The notes beneath the pieces are model-generated. The model had not been told where the DNA came from and ran no database searches. It was given only the letters and a program-made list of their open reading frames with translations. Positions 51,101 through 59,786 of a stretch of DNA of 64,000 nucleotides are shown here, in pieces. Source of the DNA: Halomonas sp. HL-93 (GTDB lineage: Bacteria > Pseudomonadota > Gammaproteobacteria > Pseudomonadales > Halomonadaceae); contig NZ_LT593974.1 of assembly GCF_900086985.1 (NCBI RefSeq), positions 744,001 to 808,000 of the forward strand, read 5' to 3'. Position numbers and translations under genes: made by a program. Position 1 is the first letter of the stretch, and each line of letters opens with the position of its first letter.

Positions 51101-52079
51101 CATGGCCGGACGCCATGGAAAGCGCCAATACGTAGGTATCCGGTTCAACCGAGGTGTCGGAAAACAGCATTAGGCCGGCGGCCGCCAGCGGCACGACGAA
51201 AAACGCGATCACGATCAGGTAGAGAGGAAACAGCCAGCGTGCTTTCGTCGCATCGTCGTGGTGGGTGTTCTCGACGACCGCCACATGGAATTGGCGGGGC
51301 AGGCAGAGAATCGCCAGCATGGCCAGCAGGGTTTGCGCCCAGAAGCTCTGACCGAAGTCCTGGTTGGCCAGTTGGCGCTGTAACTCCAGATGCGTTTCTG
51401 CATAACCCATCAGCTCGCCCAGGCCGTCGAACATCCCCCAGGTGACGAACACCCCGAGCACCACGAAGGCGAGCAGCTTGACCAATGACTCGAAGGCGAC
51501 CGCGTGGATTAAGCCTTCGTGGTGCTCGGTGGCATCGGTATGCCGCGTACCGAACAGGATGGCGAAAATAGCCATCACCACGGCCACATAAAAGGCAGTA
51601 TCGCCAAACAGTGGCGCATTGGTCATGTCGCCTTCGTCGGTTAATACGCTGAAAGTGGTGGAGACAGCTTTTAACTGAAGGGCGATGTAGGGCAGGGTGC
51701 CCACTAGTGCCACGAGGCTGGCGAAGGCTGCCAACGACTGGGTTTTACCGTAGCGCGAGGCGATAAAGTCGGCGATAGAAGTGACGTTTTGGTGCTTGGC
51801 CACGCGGATCATTTTCGCAAGCACAGGCCAGAACAGTAAAAACGTAAGCACCGGCCCGACAAAGATACTGGCGAACGACCAGCCGGCCGTCGCGGCTTGG
51901 CCTACAGCCCCATAAAACGTCCAGGAGGTGCAATAAATCGCCAGGGCAAGGCTGTAAATAATAGGGCGGCGGCGTGTTGCTCCGACTTTTCGAGCACGAC
52001 GGTCACCGTACCAGGCGATAGCGAAGAGCACCGCGATATACAAAAGCGATACCGCGACTAACAGTCCGCCATGAAACAT
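48135..52079 (-). CDS. crbS: CrbS-like hybrid sensor kinase with N-terminal sodium:solute symporter domain
   Basis: A 1314-residue protein. Residues about 1-500 form a 13-helix SLC5-type transporter domain (AIYCTSWTFYGAVGQAA, FGTRHTDATEHHEGL). A SLC5-STAC-like region and two PAS domains follow (GISVVDQNLRLVVWNQRY; AFGIDRNAVIGKRYEDVLPE). A coiled coil leads to HisKA with phospho-accepting H953 (AASHDLLQPLNAARLF), an HATPase domain (DSGPGIPDSKLSEIFQEFRR) and a C-terminal receiver with D1240 (LADYHLDNEVTG). CrbS kinases sense or transport acetate-related solutes and activate CrbR. It is convergent with crbR. Confidence 0.93.
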   Translation of the reverse strand: MFHGGLLVAVSLLYIAVLFAIAWYGDRRARKVGATRRRPIIYSLALAIYCTSWTFYGAVGQAATAGWSFASIFVGPVLTFLLFWPVLAKMIRVAKHQNVTSIADFIASRYGKTQSLAAFASLVALVGTLPYIALQLKAVSTTFSVLTDEGDMTNAPLFGDTAFYVAVVMAIFAILFGTRHTDATEHHEGLIHAVAFESLVKLLAFVVLGVFVTWGMFDGLGELMGYAETHLELQRQLANQDFGQSFWAQTLLAMLAILCLPRQFHVAVVENTHHDDATKARWLFPLYLIVIAFFVVPLAAAGLMLFSDTSVEPDTYVLALSMASGHEWLTLLTFIGGFSAATGMVIVAAVAVSIMISNEIVIPALFRLRWFDTKARDYGRLVLRARRLTIVAVLAMAYGFYQMIAEFTSLASIGMLSFAAAAQFAPALIGGLYWKRGNRLGVIVGMNAGFAIWVYSLLMPAMINADVLPANWLDGGPLGLAWLSPTALFGLNLGDSFTHGVMLSLGVNLFCYIFVSQVTSQRVVERIQASLFVDSVETRQTSVNRPWTGATTVGDLKVLCERFLGAGQVGRAFEDYARRAGKPLDDGTRASIDVIQFTERFLASVLGASSARIVVNSALQGRGIGISDVISIVDEASQVLEFNRALLQATIENINQGISVVDQNLRLVVWNQRYLELFRFPDHLIRVGAPMDRIFRYNAHNGEYGPGDPEEHVQLLLDNIRDGQPHRYVRYRQDGSVLEVQGNPMPGGGFVYTYQDITQQKRIEEALIRSENNIRIYTDNVPALIAYFDKECRYLFTNRAYEQAFGIDRNAVIGKRYEDVLPERQAQERAPWVALTLAGERVSFEVAMQLNDAMRYMLVTYTPHFGDSQSILGFFALYQDITERRQAEIALKETNETLEERVRERTQALSEANAALRQENRVRAEAEQALRQAKQLAEDANASKTRFLAAASHDLLQPLNAARLFTSALMQNVTVPDTQRTIGHIDNSLQAAEELLSTLLDISKLDAGALTPRRSHFALADIFRPLRAEFEVMADDRGLDLVVVPTQQWVDSDPQMLRRIVQNFLSNAIRYTQEGRVLLGCRRQGERLVIEVWDSGPGIPDSKLSEIFQEFRRLDQVSRHKESEKGLGLGLSIADRMSRVLDHPIKVRSWVGTGTVFSVSVPHVAAREPSAEDEEHGPRRSGNKLTGTRIVCIDNETLILEGMTAMLSGWGCEVFTATSIGGAKSILRNMDGDPDAILADYHLDNEVTGLMALEALSERLVGAVPGIVITADRTEAVAEEVKRAGYQLLLKPVRPAALRALLTRTLQASRAGKA

Positions 52080-52185
52080 AGCCTTCCCCCGCCTGTTGCC
52101 TATCGATCAAGCCGCTATGGGCTACTCGTCCAGCGCCCCATTCTAGGCGAAATGAGATGGGGCGTCAGGCGTGAAATGCGAAGGC

Positions 52186-52701
52186 TTACACGCCGTCGCA
52201 AACATTGTTAAGCAGTGGTGAGGTGTCACGTAGTGTGCGCATTTGGTCGACTTGCGGCTCGCGGGTTTCTGGCTCAAGGGGAACCAGTTCACGGCTATCG
52301 CAGTTGAGCAAATACGGCTGATGGGTGACGACATCGGTATAATGGCGTTCAAACTGGTAGAGAATAAATTGCGCCAGACGGTCATCGCCGCTGGTGCCGA
52401 GTTTGATATTCTCGCTATCCACCACGCTGAACTCGGTGGTCATAGGAAACATAAAGGTCCAGGGTCGCCAGACCTGTTGGCTAGTGTCGCTGGAAATAAC
52501 CTCGGCGGTTTCAGGAAGCTGTTGTTGCTTATGTTCAAACCAAGAATACTCGACATAGATTTGATAGCTGAGCATACCCAGCCCGCCGAAGACCGGCACG
52601 ATCCATTTAGGCAGTCGCTTGCCACTCAACGTACGCAGTAATAGACCAATCCCTGCCGCCGCCAAGCCAGCAAATACGGCGGCAATCAAATGCCAAATCA
52701 T
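52186..52701 (-). CDS. Uncharacterised two-helix membrane protein between crbS and the symporter
   Basis: A 171-residue protein that I do not recognise. Two transmembrane helices lie near 2-22 (IWHLIAAVFAGLAAAGIGLLL) and 33-52 (WIVPVFGGLGMLSYQIYVE), with a short basic loop between them, followed by a soluble domain of about 115 residues ending LLNNVCDGV. The soluble part contains two cysteines. The ATG follows AGAAGGA by six bases; the 25 codons upstream span a terminator and are rejected. It is co-oriented with the symporter and crbS. A role in the acetate locus is suggested only by position. Confidence 0.8.
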   Translation of the reverse strand: MIWHLIAAVFAGLAAAGIGLLLRTLSGKRLPKWIVPVFGGLGMLSYQIYVEYSWFEHKQQQLPETAEVISSDTSQQVWRPWTFMFPMTTEFSVVDSENIKLGTSGDDRLAQFILYQFERHYTDVVTHQPYLLNCDSRELVPLEPETREPQVDQMRTLRDTSPLLNNVCDGV

Positions 52702-52714
52702 AATACGTCCTTCT

Positions 52715-52751
52715 AAAAAGCCATCGGGCCTCCCGGAGGAAGCCCGATGGC
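52715..52751 (-). terminator. Intrinsic terminator after the acetate symporter operon
   Basis: On the minus strand GCCATCGGGC and GCCCGATGGC (arms 52742-52751 and 52720-52729) form a 10-bp stem, followed by a run of five T. It lies 56 bases past the symporter stop and directly before the ribosome site of the downstream membrane protein gene. Confidence 0.88.
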
Positions 52752-52807
52752 GGGTCGGTTCCAAAGCCTGTGACACTTGGGTCAGCAGGTTAGGGAAAGA
52801 TTATGAC

Positions 52808-54589
52808 TTAGTGGTCGACGGCAACGCCAGCACCTTTCGGGTAGCGAACGCTTTCGACCAGTTCCTGGATCTCCTGCGGCGGTGCTTTGGTCACGCTGCA
52901 GACCGCAAAGGCCACGGCGAAGTTGATCATCGCGCCTATCGCACCGAAGGACAGCGGTGAAACCCCGAATATCCATTCTGCAGGTTCGTTGGCCAGCATA
53001 TTTGTGCCGGGGACGAAGAACCAGCCCAAGTAGGTGAAGATGTACAGCAGGGTACAGATCAGACCGCTGAGCATGCCGGCGACAGCGCCTGAGTTGTTCA
53101 TCTTCTTGGAGAAGATACCCATCATCAGCGCGGGGAACAGCGACGCACCGGCGATACCGAAAGCCAACGCCACGGTTTGCGCCGCAAACCCGGGTGGGTT
53201 AAGCCCCAGATACGTGGCAAGTAATATCGCCCCGGCCATGGAGATTCGCGCCGCCAACATCTCGCCTTTCTCGGATATCTTGGGGTTGATCATGGTCTTG
53301 ATCAAGTCGTGACTGATCGCGGACGAAATCGCAAGCAACAGACCCGCCGCCGTGGATAGCGCCGCGGCGATACCGCCTGCTGCAATCAAGCCAATGACCC
53401 AGCCGGGTAAGTTGGCAATTTCGGGGTTCGCCAACACCATGATGTCGTTGTTGACGTCCAGTTCGTTGCCTTCCCAACCACGATCTTCAAAGTCTGAATC
53501 GTCGTTGTAGAACTGGATGCGGCCATCTTCGTTCTTGTCTTCAAACGTCAGCAGACCGGTGTCTTCCCAGGTGCGGAACCATTCCGGACGATCTTCGTAG
53601 CGCAGGGCTTCTTCGGAGGCGTCGGCGTAGTTTTCCGTTTGACCGGCCATCTCTGGATAGACCGTGGTCATCAGGTTCAGGCGCGCCATGGACCCAACCG
53701 CCGGTGCGGTGAGGTACAGCAGGGCAATGAACACCAGCGCCCAGCCGGCTGACCAGCGAGCATCCGCCACTTTCGGCACGGTGAAGAAGCGAATGATAAC
53801 GTGGGGCAGACCCGCAGTACCGACCATCAGCGACAGGGTGAACAGCACCATGTTGAGCTTGTTGTCGACGTCGGCGGTATAGTCCTGGAAGCCCAGTGCA
53901 CTGACTACGTCATCGAGCTTGGTGAGCAACGGTACGCCCGATTCGGTATGCGTACTGAACATGCCGAACATGGGAATGGGGTTGCCGGTGAGCTGCATGG
54001 CGATGAATACCGCCGGGATGGTGTAGGCAATGATCAGTACGATGTACTGCGCCACCTGGGTATAGGTGATGCCCTTCATGCCGCCGAAAACGGCGTACAG
54101 GAAGACGATAAAGGCCGCGATCCAGATGCCAGCGGTGTTAGGCACTTCCAGGAAGCGCGAGAACGCCACGCCCGCACCGGTCATTTGACCGATAACGTAG
54201 GTCACCGAGGCCACTATCAGACAGATAACCGCCACAAGACGGGCCGTGTTGCTGTAGAAACGGTCGCCAATGAAGTCGGGTACCGTGAACTTGCCGAACT
54301 TACGCAGGTAAGGGGCAAGCAGCATGGCGAGGATAACGTAACCCCCGGTCCAGCCCATCAGGAAGGTGGAGTTGGCGTAACCGCCCGACGCCAGCAGGCC
54401 AGCCATTGAGATGAACGATGCCGCTGACATCCAGTCGGCAGCGGTAGCCATCCCGTTGGTGATCGGGTGAACACCACCCCCGGCGACGTAGAAGTCTTTC
54501 GTCGATCCCGCGCGTGCCCAGATCGCGATGCCTATATACAAGGCAAAGGAGGCACCCACGAAAAGTAGGTTGATTGCAAATTGGCTCAT
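52808..54589 (-). CDS. Sodium:solute symporter, VC_2705/ActP-like (probable acetate importer)
   Basis: A 593-residue SLC5-family permease with about 13 transmembrane helices. DFYVAGGGVHPITNGMATAADWMSAASFI and GLPHVIIRFFTVPKVADA (cited by DWMSAASFISMAGLLASGG and HVIIRFFTVP) are family motifs. A large loop (about 315-380) is acidic and holds an EF-hand-like DKNEDGRIQFYN at 351-362. It lies six bases after the DUF4212 gene. Linkage to acs, crbR and crbS makes acetate or another short monocarboxylate the likely substrate, with sodium coupling inferred. Confidence 0.92.
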   Translation of the reverse strand: MSQFAINLLFVGASFALYIGIAIWARAGSTKDFYVAGGGVHPITNGMATAADWMSAASFISMAGLLASGGYANSTFLMGWTGGYVILAMLLAPYLRKFGKFTVPDFIGDRFYSNTARLVAVICLIVASVTYVIGQMTGAGVAFSRFLEVPNTAGIWIAAFIVFLYAVFGGMKGITYTQVAQYIVLIIAYTIPAVFIAMQLTGNPIPMFGMFSTHTESGVPLLTKLDDVVSALGFQDYTADVDNKLNMVLFTLSLMVGTAGLPHVIIRFFTVPKVADARWSAGWALVFIALLYLTAPAVGSMARLNLMTTVYPEMAGQTENYADASEEALRYEDRPEWFRTWEDTGLLTFEDKNEDGRIQFYNDDSDFEDRGWEGNELDVNNDIMVLANPEIANLPGWVIGLIAAGGIAAALSTAAGLLLAISSAISHDLIKTMINPKISEKGEMLAARISMAGAILLATYLGLNPPGFAAQTVALAFGIAGASLFPALMMGIFSKKMNNSGAVAGMLSGLICTLLYIFTYLGWFFVPGTNMLANEPAEWIFGVSPLSFGAIGAMINFAVAFAVCSVTKAPPQEIQELVESVRYPKGAGVAVDH

Positions 54590-54595
54590 ACCGGC

Positions 54596-54856
54596 TTACT
54601 CCCCAAGGCCAAATTTTTCATCAAGCTTGTTCATTTTCCACGCGTAGAAAAAGATCAAGACGATGAAGGTGAGAATTGACCCTTGCTGAGCAAACCAAAA
54701 GCCCAGGTCGGTACCACCGACTGGAATAGAGGCAAGTAGCGGGCGGAATAGAATAGCGCAGCCGTAAGAAACGAATGCCCAGACTACCAAACATCCAATA
54801 ATGGTACGGACGTTGGCTTTCCAGTATTCAGCAGCATTGGATTTGTCGTCTGCCAT
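54596..54856 (-). CDS. DUF4212 small membrane partner of the symporter
   Basis: An 86-residue protein with two transmembrane helices, near 18-37 (TIIGCLVVWAFVSYGCAILF) and 55-77 (FWFAQQGSILTFIVLIFFYAW). This is the VC_2704-type DUF4212 subunit that precedes VC_2705-type symporters; its YjcH-like role is presumed accessory. The ATG giving MADDKSNAAEYWKANVRT is preferred over one five codons upstream. It heads the DUF4212-symporter operon facing the long divergent gap. Confidence 0.92.
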   Translation of the reverse strand: MADDKSNAAEYWKANVRTIIGCLVVWAFVSYGCAILFRPLLASIPVGGTDLGFWFAQQGSILTFIVLIFFYAWKMNKLDEKFGLGE

Positions 54857-55518
54857 TGTGTTGCTCTCCACTTGTGTTTTTAGGTTGGAAAGTTCACTCG
54901 AAATAGCGGTTGAACCATCAGATCAATCGCACGTTTTTGGAACCACTCGCTATAGTGATGTCATGAATCAGCTGTTAGTTAACACGTCACCTGGCAAAAG
55001 GTGGATTTCGAGTGGTGCAATGACGTGCGATTACCCTGCATGACTCACTGACAATAGTGGGCAATAAATGCGAAAAAATAAATCCCAGACTTTGGTATCA
55101 ATAAACTTTGGTGGTGAGCAAAAAGTAGCCAATCAGTTGAAAATGAGCTTTTTTATGGACTTTTAGTGTATTCATATAAGTTTTACTTAGCGCCATGGGA
55201 CGATGGTCTAGGTGGGGGGGATACGGCAATGTTTGCTATGTTCAGAAACTGGCCTAGACATGTTTTTAATAATTCAAAAAGTGGCGACATGTTTTGCCTT
55301 TTTCACAACACCGAAGTGAATAAAGGTAGTTAGACATTAGCGCAATAACCCAAAGTAGTAGTCGGGTAATGAATTTCCTTAACGCCAGTTTTTAACCCAA
55401 TGGCGAATGATGCCTTAAACGTTAGACTGCTTGACATTATTAACTAACACGCCTTGGACAACCATCCTCAGGTCAACGAGGTTCGCTTACACCGCATCAT
55501 AATAACGAGGTCATGCTC
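54857..55518. promoter_or_regulatory. 662-base divergent control region of the acetate transport genes
   Basis: No gene is seen here. The middle (about 55060-55440) is noticeably AT-richer than its neighbours. Near the DUF4212 side, TTGGAA followed shortly by CACTCG occurs at 54885-54900 and again at 54937-54949, with an inverted copy CGAGTGG at 55011-55017; these could be regulator sites. On the right, TTAAAC (55414-55419) and TATTAA (55437-55442), 17 bases apart, are a possible promoter for the DUF294 gene. No operator can be named with confidence. Confidence 0.5.
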
Positions 55519-57348
55519 ATGGTAGATGTCGACCTTTCCCAGCCACCGTTTTCGCTGCTGGATGCCGAGGGGAAGGAGCACGTGCGTCGCGGCATGGACC
55601 TTGCCTATTTTGAGCGTCACGACATCATTGTCGAGACAGGCCAAGCGGGCGAATACGTGTATGTGATCCATAAGGGGGAAGTTGCCGAACTAGACCCCAC
55701 CTTACCGTCATCAGTATCGCGCATTGGGCATTACACTGCAGGCGATTTATTTGGTGCCATTAGCATATTGAACGGCAAAAGCCGCTACCGGTTTCAAGCG
55801 GAACAGGAATGCTTGTGTTATCTGATGCCCAAAGCGCTATTCAAGACACTGTGCCATGAGTATCCCGAATTTAGTCAATTCTTTCGCCAGTCGTTGGCTC
55901 ATAAAGCACGCCTGTTAACAGAAAAGCGCGCCGAAGGCGGCGTGACGATGGCAGGGTTCATGCTGGCCCGCGTCAGTGAGTGCATGCGCGCGCCCTTGTT
56001 ACTGCCCGCCGATGCGGATGTCGCCACCGCCGTGCGCACGCTCAATGATAGTCATGCTGACAGCTTGCTGGTTGATGCATCCAGTCAACTGGGCATGGTG
56101 ACTAAAACCGACCTGCTAAACGCCATTGTGCTGGGGGAGCATCCCGTAACCACACCGCTTGTTGATATCGCCCAATATACTCTGGTAACGGCGACGCCCG
56201 ACCAATACTTATTTGAAGCGCTGGTCAGTATGACGCGCCATAAGGTGACGCGGGTCGTGGTGATGGACAATGCCCAGGCCGTTGGTGTGGTCGAACTGAC
56301 CGACGTACTTAGCTATTTCTCAAGCCGCAGCTATGTGGTCAGCCTTCAGGTGGAGCAGGCCGGTGATTTGTCGGCGCTGGCCGCAGCTAGTCACCGTACG
56401 CCGGAGCTGGTCAACGCCTTGATGGCGCAGGGGGTGAAGCTACGTTTTGCCATGGATCTGTTGGCAGCCTTGAATGGCCGCATCATGAGCAAGGCTTGGG
56501 AATTCACTATTGATGCGTCACATCAGCAGCACAGCTGCATGATGGTCATGGGCAGTGAGGGGCGCGGCGAGCAGATTCTCAAAACCGACCAGGATAACGG
56601 CTTGATTCTGGCCGACGACGCTGAGTGGCCCGCTGTTGGGGATGACATGCAGCGCCTCACGGCCACCCTTATTGAGCTGGGTTACCCGCCTTGTCCGGGC
56701 AATATCATGGTGTCGAACCCGGATTGGGTGGCCACGGTAAGCGAATGGAAAGGGCGCATTGCGCGCTGGGCCAGCGCACGTGACGGCGATAGCCTGATGA
56801 AGCTGGCGATCATGCTCGACGCCCACGGCGTGGCGGGCAACCCGAGCCTGCTGGAAAGCGTCCGTGAGGAGCTGTTCGAGCGTTGCTCCCGGGACGAGTT
56901 GCTGCTGTCGTATTTCGCCCGCACTGCGCTGCGTTTTTCTACTCCCTTGACGCTGTTTGGTTCGCTTAAGAAGCCCCAGCACGGCATCGATATAAAAAAA
57001 GGCGGTATTTTTCCCATCGTTCACGGCGTTCGCACCATGGCGCTTGAGCGGCGTATTCACGACACCTCGACGTTTGGCCGGTTGGATGCGCTGGCCGAGG
57101 ACGGGCGTCTCAACCGGCGCTTTGCTGACGACCTAGGCGAAGCCTTAGCGCTGTTTACCGAGTTGCGGCTTAAGCAGCAGCTCAATGATATCGCCGACGG
57201 ATCATCCGTTAACCAACCGGAGCGCTCCAACCGGGTCGTCGTGCAGGAGTTATCGTCGTTGGAGCGTGATTTGCTTCGCGAAGCGCTGCACATCGTTAAA
57301 GATTTCAAACAGCGTCTCTCGCATCGTTATCACCTGGAGTATTCGTGA
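55519..57348 (+). CDS. Cyclic-nucleotide/CBS-domain DUF294 putative nucleotidyltransferase
   Basis: A 609-residue protein: a cNMP-binding domain (about 10-130, GEYVYVIHKGEVAEL), two CBS repeats (about 155-275), a GlnD-like nucleotidyltransferase (about 290-440) with an intact GSEGRGEQILKTDQDNG signature, and a helical DUF294 C-terminal domain. It probably modifies a protein or small molecule in response to adenine nucleotides. I chose the ATG eight bases after GAGG. Relatives commonly accompany this type of symporter. Its stop overlaps the exonuclease-like gene as GTGA. Confidence 0.92.
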   Translation: MVDVDLSQPPFSLLDAEGKEHVRRGMDLAYFERHDIIVETGQAGEYVYVIHKGEVAELDPTLPSSVSRIGHYTAGDLFGAISILNGKSRYRFQAEQECLCYLMPKALFKTLCHEYPEFSQFFRQSLAHKARLLTEKRAEGGVTMAGFMLARVSECMRAPLLLPADADVATAVRTLNDSHADSLLVDASSQLGMVTKTDLLNAIVLGEHPVTTPLVDIAQYTLVTATPDQYLFEALVSMTRHKVTRVVVMDNAQAVGVVELTDVLSYFSSRSYVVSLQVEQAGDLSALAAASHRTPELVNALMAQGVKLRFAMDLLAALNGRIMSKAWEFTIDASHQQHSCMMVMGSEGRGEQILKTDQDNGLILADDAEWPAVGDDMQRLTATLIELGYPPCPGNIMVSNPDWVATVSEWKGRIARWASARDGDSLMKLAIMLDAHGVAGNPSLLESVREELFERCSRDELLLSYFARTALRFSTPLTLFGSLKKPQHGIDIKKGGIFPIVHGVRTMALERRIHDTSTFGRLDALAEDGRLNRRFADDLGEALALFTELRLKQQLNDIADGSSVNQPERSNRVVVQELSSLERDLLREALHIVKDFKQRLSHRYHLEYS

Positions 57349-57986
57349 TCAGTCGACACTATTTAGATGCCCCCTTTGGTTGGCTTGGCGGCCTGCTGCG
57401 CCGGGGAAGCGAGCGCCGCCGCTATGCAGCTTCTCCCTATGCGTGGCTTTTCCAACCTTACCTAGGAAATGAACTGGTGGCGCTTTCGTGTTTTGCCCAC
57501 CATGGGGTAATGAGCATCGCGGCGGTAACGCTGCGTCATCACCAAATCCTGACCAGTCGCGCATGGGTTGCAGCGCTGAGCGAAGGCGCGCGAGGAAGCG
57601 ACGCCGCCGAGCGCCGTCATCAGTTGCTGTACAACGTGGAGACCACGCTACCGCTCGATGTTGAAAGCCTGCGTTCGCTAGTCGAGTTTATCGGCAACCG
57701 GCCGATCGTCGGCTGGCAGCTTGAGCAGCGCCTCGCGCCGCTCGAGCAGGCGCTACGCCGCCATCTAGGGTTTGGCCTGCCCAATGCACGGGTGGATGTC
57801 ACCAAGCTGCACCAGCGCCATCTGCGCCGCTTACACCCCCAGGCTGAGCAAGAAGATGAGCTAGCCAGAGCGCTAAACTGTTGGCAAGTGCCCAGCCAGG
57901 CGCCTCAGCGGGCGCTTGAAGATGCCACCGCCAGCGCGCTGCTGTATCTTCGCTTGCAGCGTACGGAGGTGGATGCTGCCCTGTAG
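57345..57986 (+). CDS. DnaQ-like 3'-5' exonuclease-fold protein with degenerate active site
   Basis: A 213-residue protein in the position of the DnaQ-family exonuclease that follows DUF294 genes. The fold pattern is recognisable ([62 protein letters not shown]), but the DEDDh residues are mostly gone. The usual D-x-E of motif I reads S-C-F, the motif II Asp is not found, and the His of motif III is Gln; only the last Asp remains. It starts at GTG overlapping the DUF294 stop. It is likely catalytically inactive and may act as a binding partner. Confidence 0.8.
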   Translation: MISRHYLDAPFGWLGGLLRRGSERRRYAASPYAWLFQPYLGNELVALSCFAHHGVMSIAAVTLRHHQILTSRAWVAALSEGARGSDAAERRHQLLYNVETTLPLDVESLRSLVEFIGNRPIVGWQLEQRLAPLEQALRRHLGFGLPNARVDVTKLHQRHLRRLHPQAEQEDELARALNCWQVPSQAPQRALEDATASALLYLRLQRTEVDAAL

Positions 57987-58063
57987 TGGCAAGCAGTTGG
58001 GCGCTGGCGCTGGGAGTTGCTAGAATAGCGGTTGCTTCTTTTACCATCGGCAGTGCTTATACC

Positions 58064-58987
58064 ATGCAACATCACCTTGATCATTTTGACCCAGCGTTGG
58101 CGACCCCTAATGCGGCACCCGGCTTCCCCGAAGCGGCTGTCGCTTCTGAAGCCCACGCAGCCAAACAAAAACGCGAGTTCAATAAGCTGCAAAAGCGTCT
58201 TCGCCGCGAAGTGGGCAACGCGATCATTGACTATCGCATGATCGATGAGGGCGATCGCGTTATGGTCTGCCTGAGCGGCGGCAAAGACAGTTATACAATG
58301 CTGGAGATGCTGCTCAGCCTGCAGCGCAATGCGCCGGTGAACTTCTCGCTGGTGGCCGTCAACATGGACCAGAAACAGCCGGGCTTTCCTGAGCATGTGT
58401 TGCCGACCTATCTCGAGCAACGCGGGGTGGAATACCACATTCTGGAGCGTGATACCTATTCGGTGGTGAAAGAGAAAACCCCGGAAGGCAAAACCACTTG
58501 CGCGCTATGTTCGCGCTTGCGCCGCGGTTCGCTGTACGGCTTTGCCGAAGAAATCGGTGCTAACAAGATTGCCCTGGGCCACCATCGGGAAGACATTCTT
58601 GAAACGCTGTTTTTAAATATGTTCTTCGGTGGCACGCTAAAATCAATGCCGCCCAAATTGCTTTCTGACGACGGCAAGAACATCGTTATCCGACCGCTGG
58701 CGTACTGCAAAGAGGCGGATATCGTTGAGTACGCCCAGCAAATGGCGTTCCCTATTATCCCTTGCAACCTTTGTGGCTCGCAGCCCAACCTACAGCGTCA
58801 AGTAGTGAAAGATATGCTGGCGGATTGGGATAAAAAACATCCCGGCCGATTGGAAAGTATGTTTAAAGCCGTCACCAATGTTGCGCCCTCGCAGCTTGCG
58901 GACCGCGATCTGTTTGACTTCGCCGGGCTAGAAGCCAAACAGGCTGAGTTAATGGCGGGGCGCATTCAGGCGCTCACTGTTGGCTAG
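58064..58987 (+). CDS. ttcA: TtcA, tRNA 2-thiocytidine32 synthetase
   Basis: A 307-residue PP-loop ATPase with an Fe-S cluster that thiolates C32 of certain tRNAs. The PP-loop is [10 protein letters not shown], and the cluster cysteines fit [13 protein letters not shown] and PCNLCGSQ. The ATG giving [16 protein letters not shown] is chosen; the in-frame stretch upstream is not family-like. Its stop overlaps that of the convergent fnr-type gene by four bases. The ttcA/fnr neighbourhood is conserved in enterics and pseudomonads. Confidence 0.96.
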   Translation: MQHHLDHFDPALATPNAAPGFPEAAVASEAHAAKQKREFNKLQKRLRREVGNAIIDYRMIDEGDRVMVCLSGGKDSYTMLEMLLSLQRNAPVNFSLVAVNMDQKQPGFPEHVLPTYLEQRGVEYHILERDTYSVVKEKTPEGKTTCALCSRLRRGSLYGFAEEIGANKIALGHHREDILETLFLNMFFGGTLKSMPPKLLSDDGKNIVIRPLAYCKEADIVEYAQQMAFPIIPCNLCGSQPNLQRQVVKDMLADWDKKHPGRLESMFKAVTNVAPSQLADRDLFDFAGLEAKQAELMAGRIQALTVG

Positions 58988-59724
58988 GGAGCGGCGTCTT
59001 CTTCGGCAAGCTGCTGCAGTCTCGCTATATCAAGAATGCGTACCTCGCGGCCTGACACGTCCACCACTTCCTGAGATTGGAAGCGGCTTACAATCCGGCT
59101 GACGGTTTCCACAGCGAGCCCGAGATAGTTGCCGATATCCGCTCTGGGCATTGAGAGTCGAAAACTGTAGGGCGAGTAGCCCCGGCGGCGAAAACGGTCG
59201 GAAAGCGTGATCAGAAAGCTTGCCAGGCGCTGGTCGGCGGTTTTGCGGGACAGCAGCCGCATCATTCGCCGGTCATTACGCAGTTCTTTGCTCATGCTGC
59301 GGTATAGCTGGCCGCGTAGCTCGGGCAGCTTTTCAGACAAATGATCCAGTTGGTCAAACGGAATCTCGCATACCGTGGTGGTTTCCAGCGCGACCACGCT
59401 GCCGGGGTAATGGGGTTCATCGATAGCATCTAAGCCTACCAGTTCACTTGGCAGATAGAAGTTGGTCAGCTGTTCAAAGCCACCGCCTTCGCTGGTGACC
59501 TGTTTTAAGCTGCCTGAACGCACGGCATATACGCTGGTAAACGGCTCCCCCTGGCGAAAAAGCTGCTCGCCTTTTTTGAGCGGGGCGCGTCGCCGAATAA
59601 TCGCATCAAACTGGTCTATATCTTCCAGTTCGAGCGCTAATGGCAGGCACAGCGAGCTTAAGCTGCAGGTTTGACAGCGTGCCTCATGTAGGATGGCACG
59701 CCGTTGGAGCATTGGTTCCAGCAT
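58984..59724 (-). CDS. fnr: Fnr/Anr-type oxygen-sensing transcription regulator
   Basis: A 246-residue CRP-family regulator. The [4Fe-4S] ligands are C17, C20 and C26 ([10 protein letters not shown]) and C119 (TTVCEIPF), the standard FNR set. A cyclic-nucleotide-binding-like fold leads through a dimer helix to a C-terminal HTH ([23 protein letters not shown], whose E-x-x-S-R contacts the FNR box). In Pseudomonas the gene is called anr. hemN, a classical target, lies directly upstream on the same strand. Expected targets carry TTGAT-N4-ATCAA. Confidence 0.95.
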   Translation of the reverse strand: MLEPMLQRRAILHEARCQTCSLSSLCLPLALELEDIDQFDAIIRRRAPLKKGEQLFRQGEPFTSVYAVRSGSLKQVTSEGGGFEQLTNFYLPSELVGLDAIDEPHYPGSVVALETTTVCEIPFDQLDHLSEKLPELRGQLYRSMSKELRNDRRMMRLLSRKTADQRLASFLITLSDRFRRRGYSPYSFRLSMPRADIGNYLGLAVETVSRIVSRFQSQEVVDVSGREVRILDIARLQQLAEEDAAP

Positions 59725-59786
59725 GAGAGTCTCCGTCAGTGGCGCATGGCTTCATTATGTAAGCTGGAGCATATGGGCAGCAACCG

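Noticed and set aside
55206..55266. GTCTAGG/CCTAGAC with a following T-run as a terminator of an unseen RNA
   Set aside because: Only seven paired bases with a 40-base loop; too weak to support a terminator or a small RNA gene.
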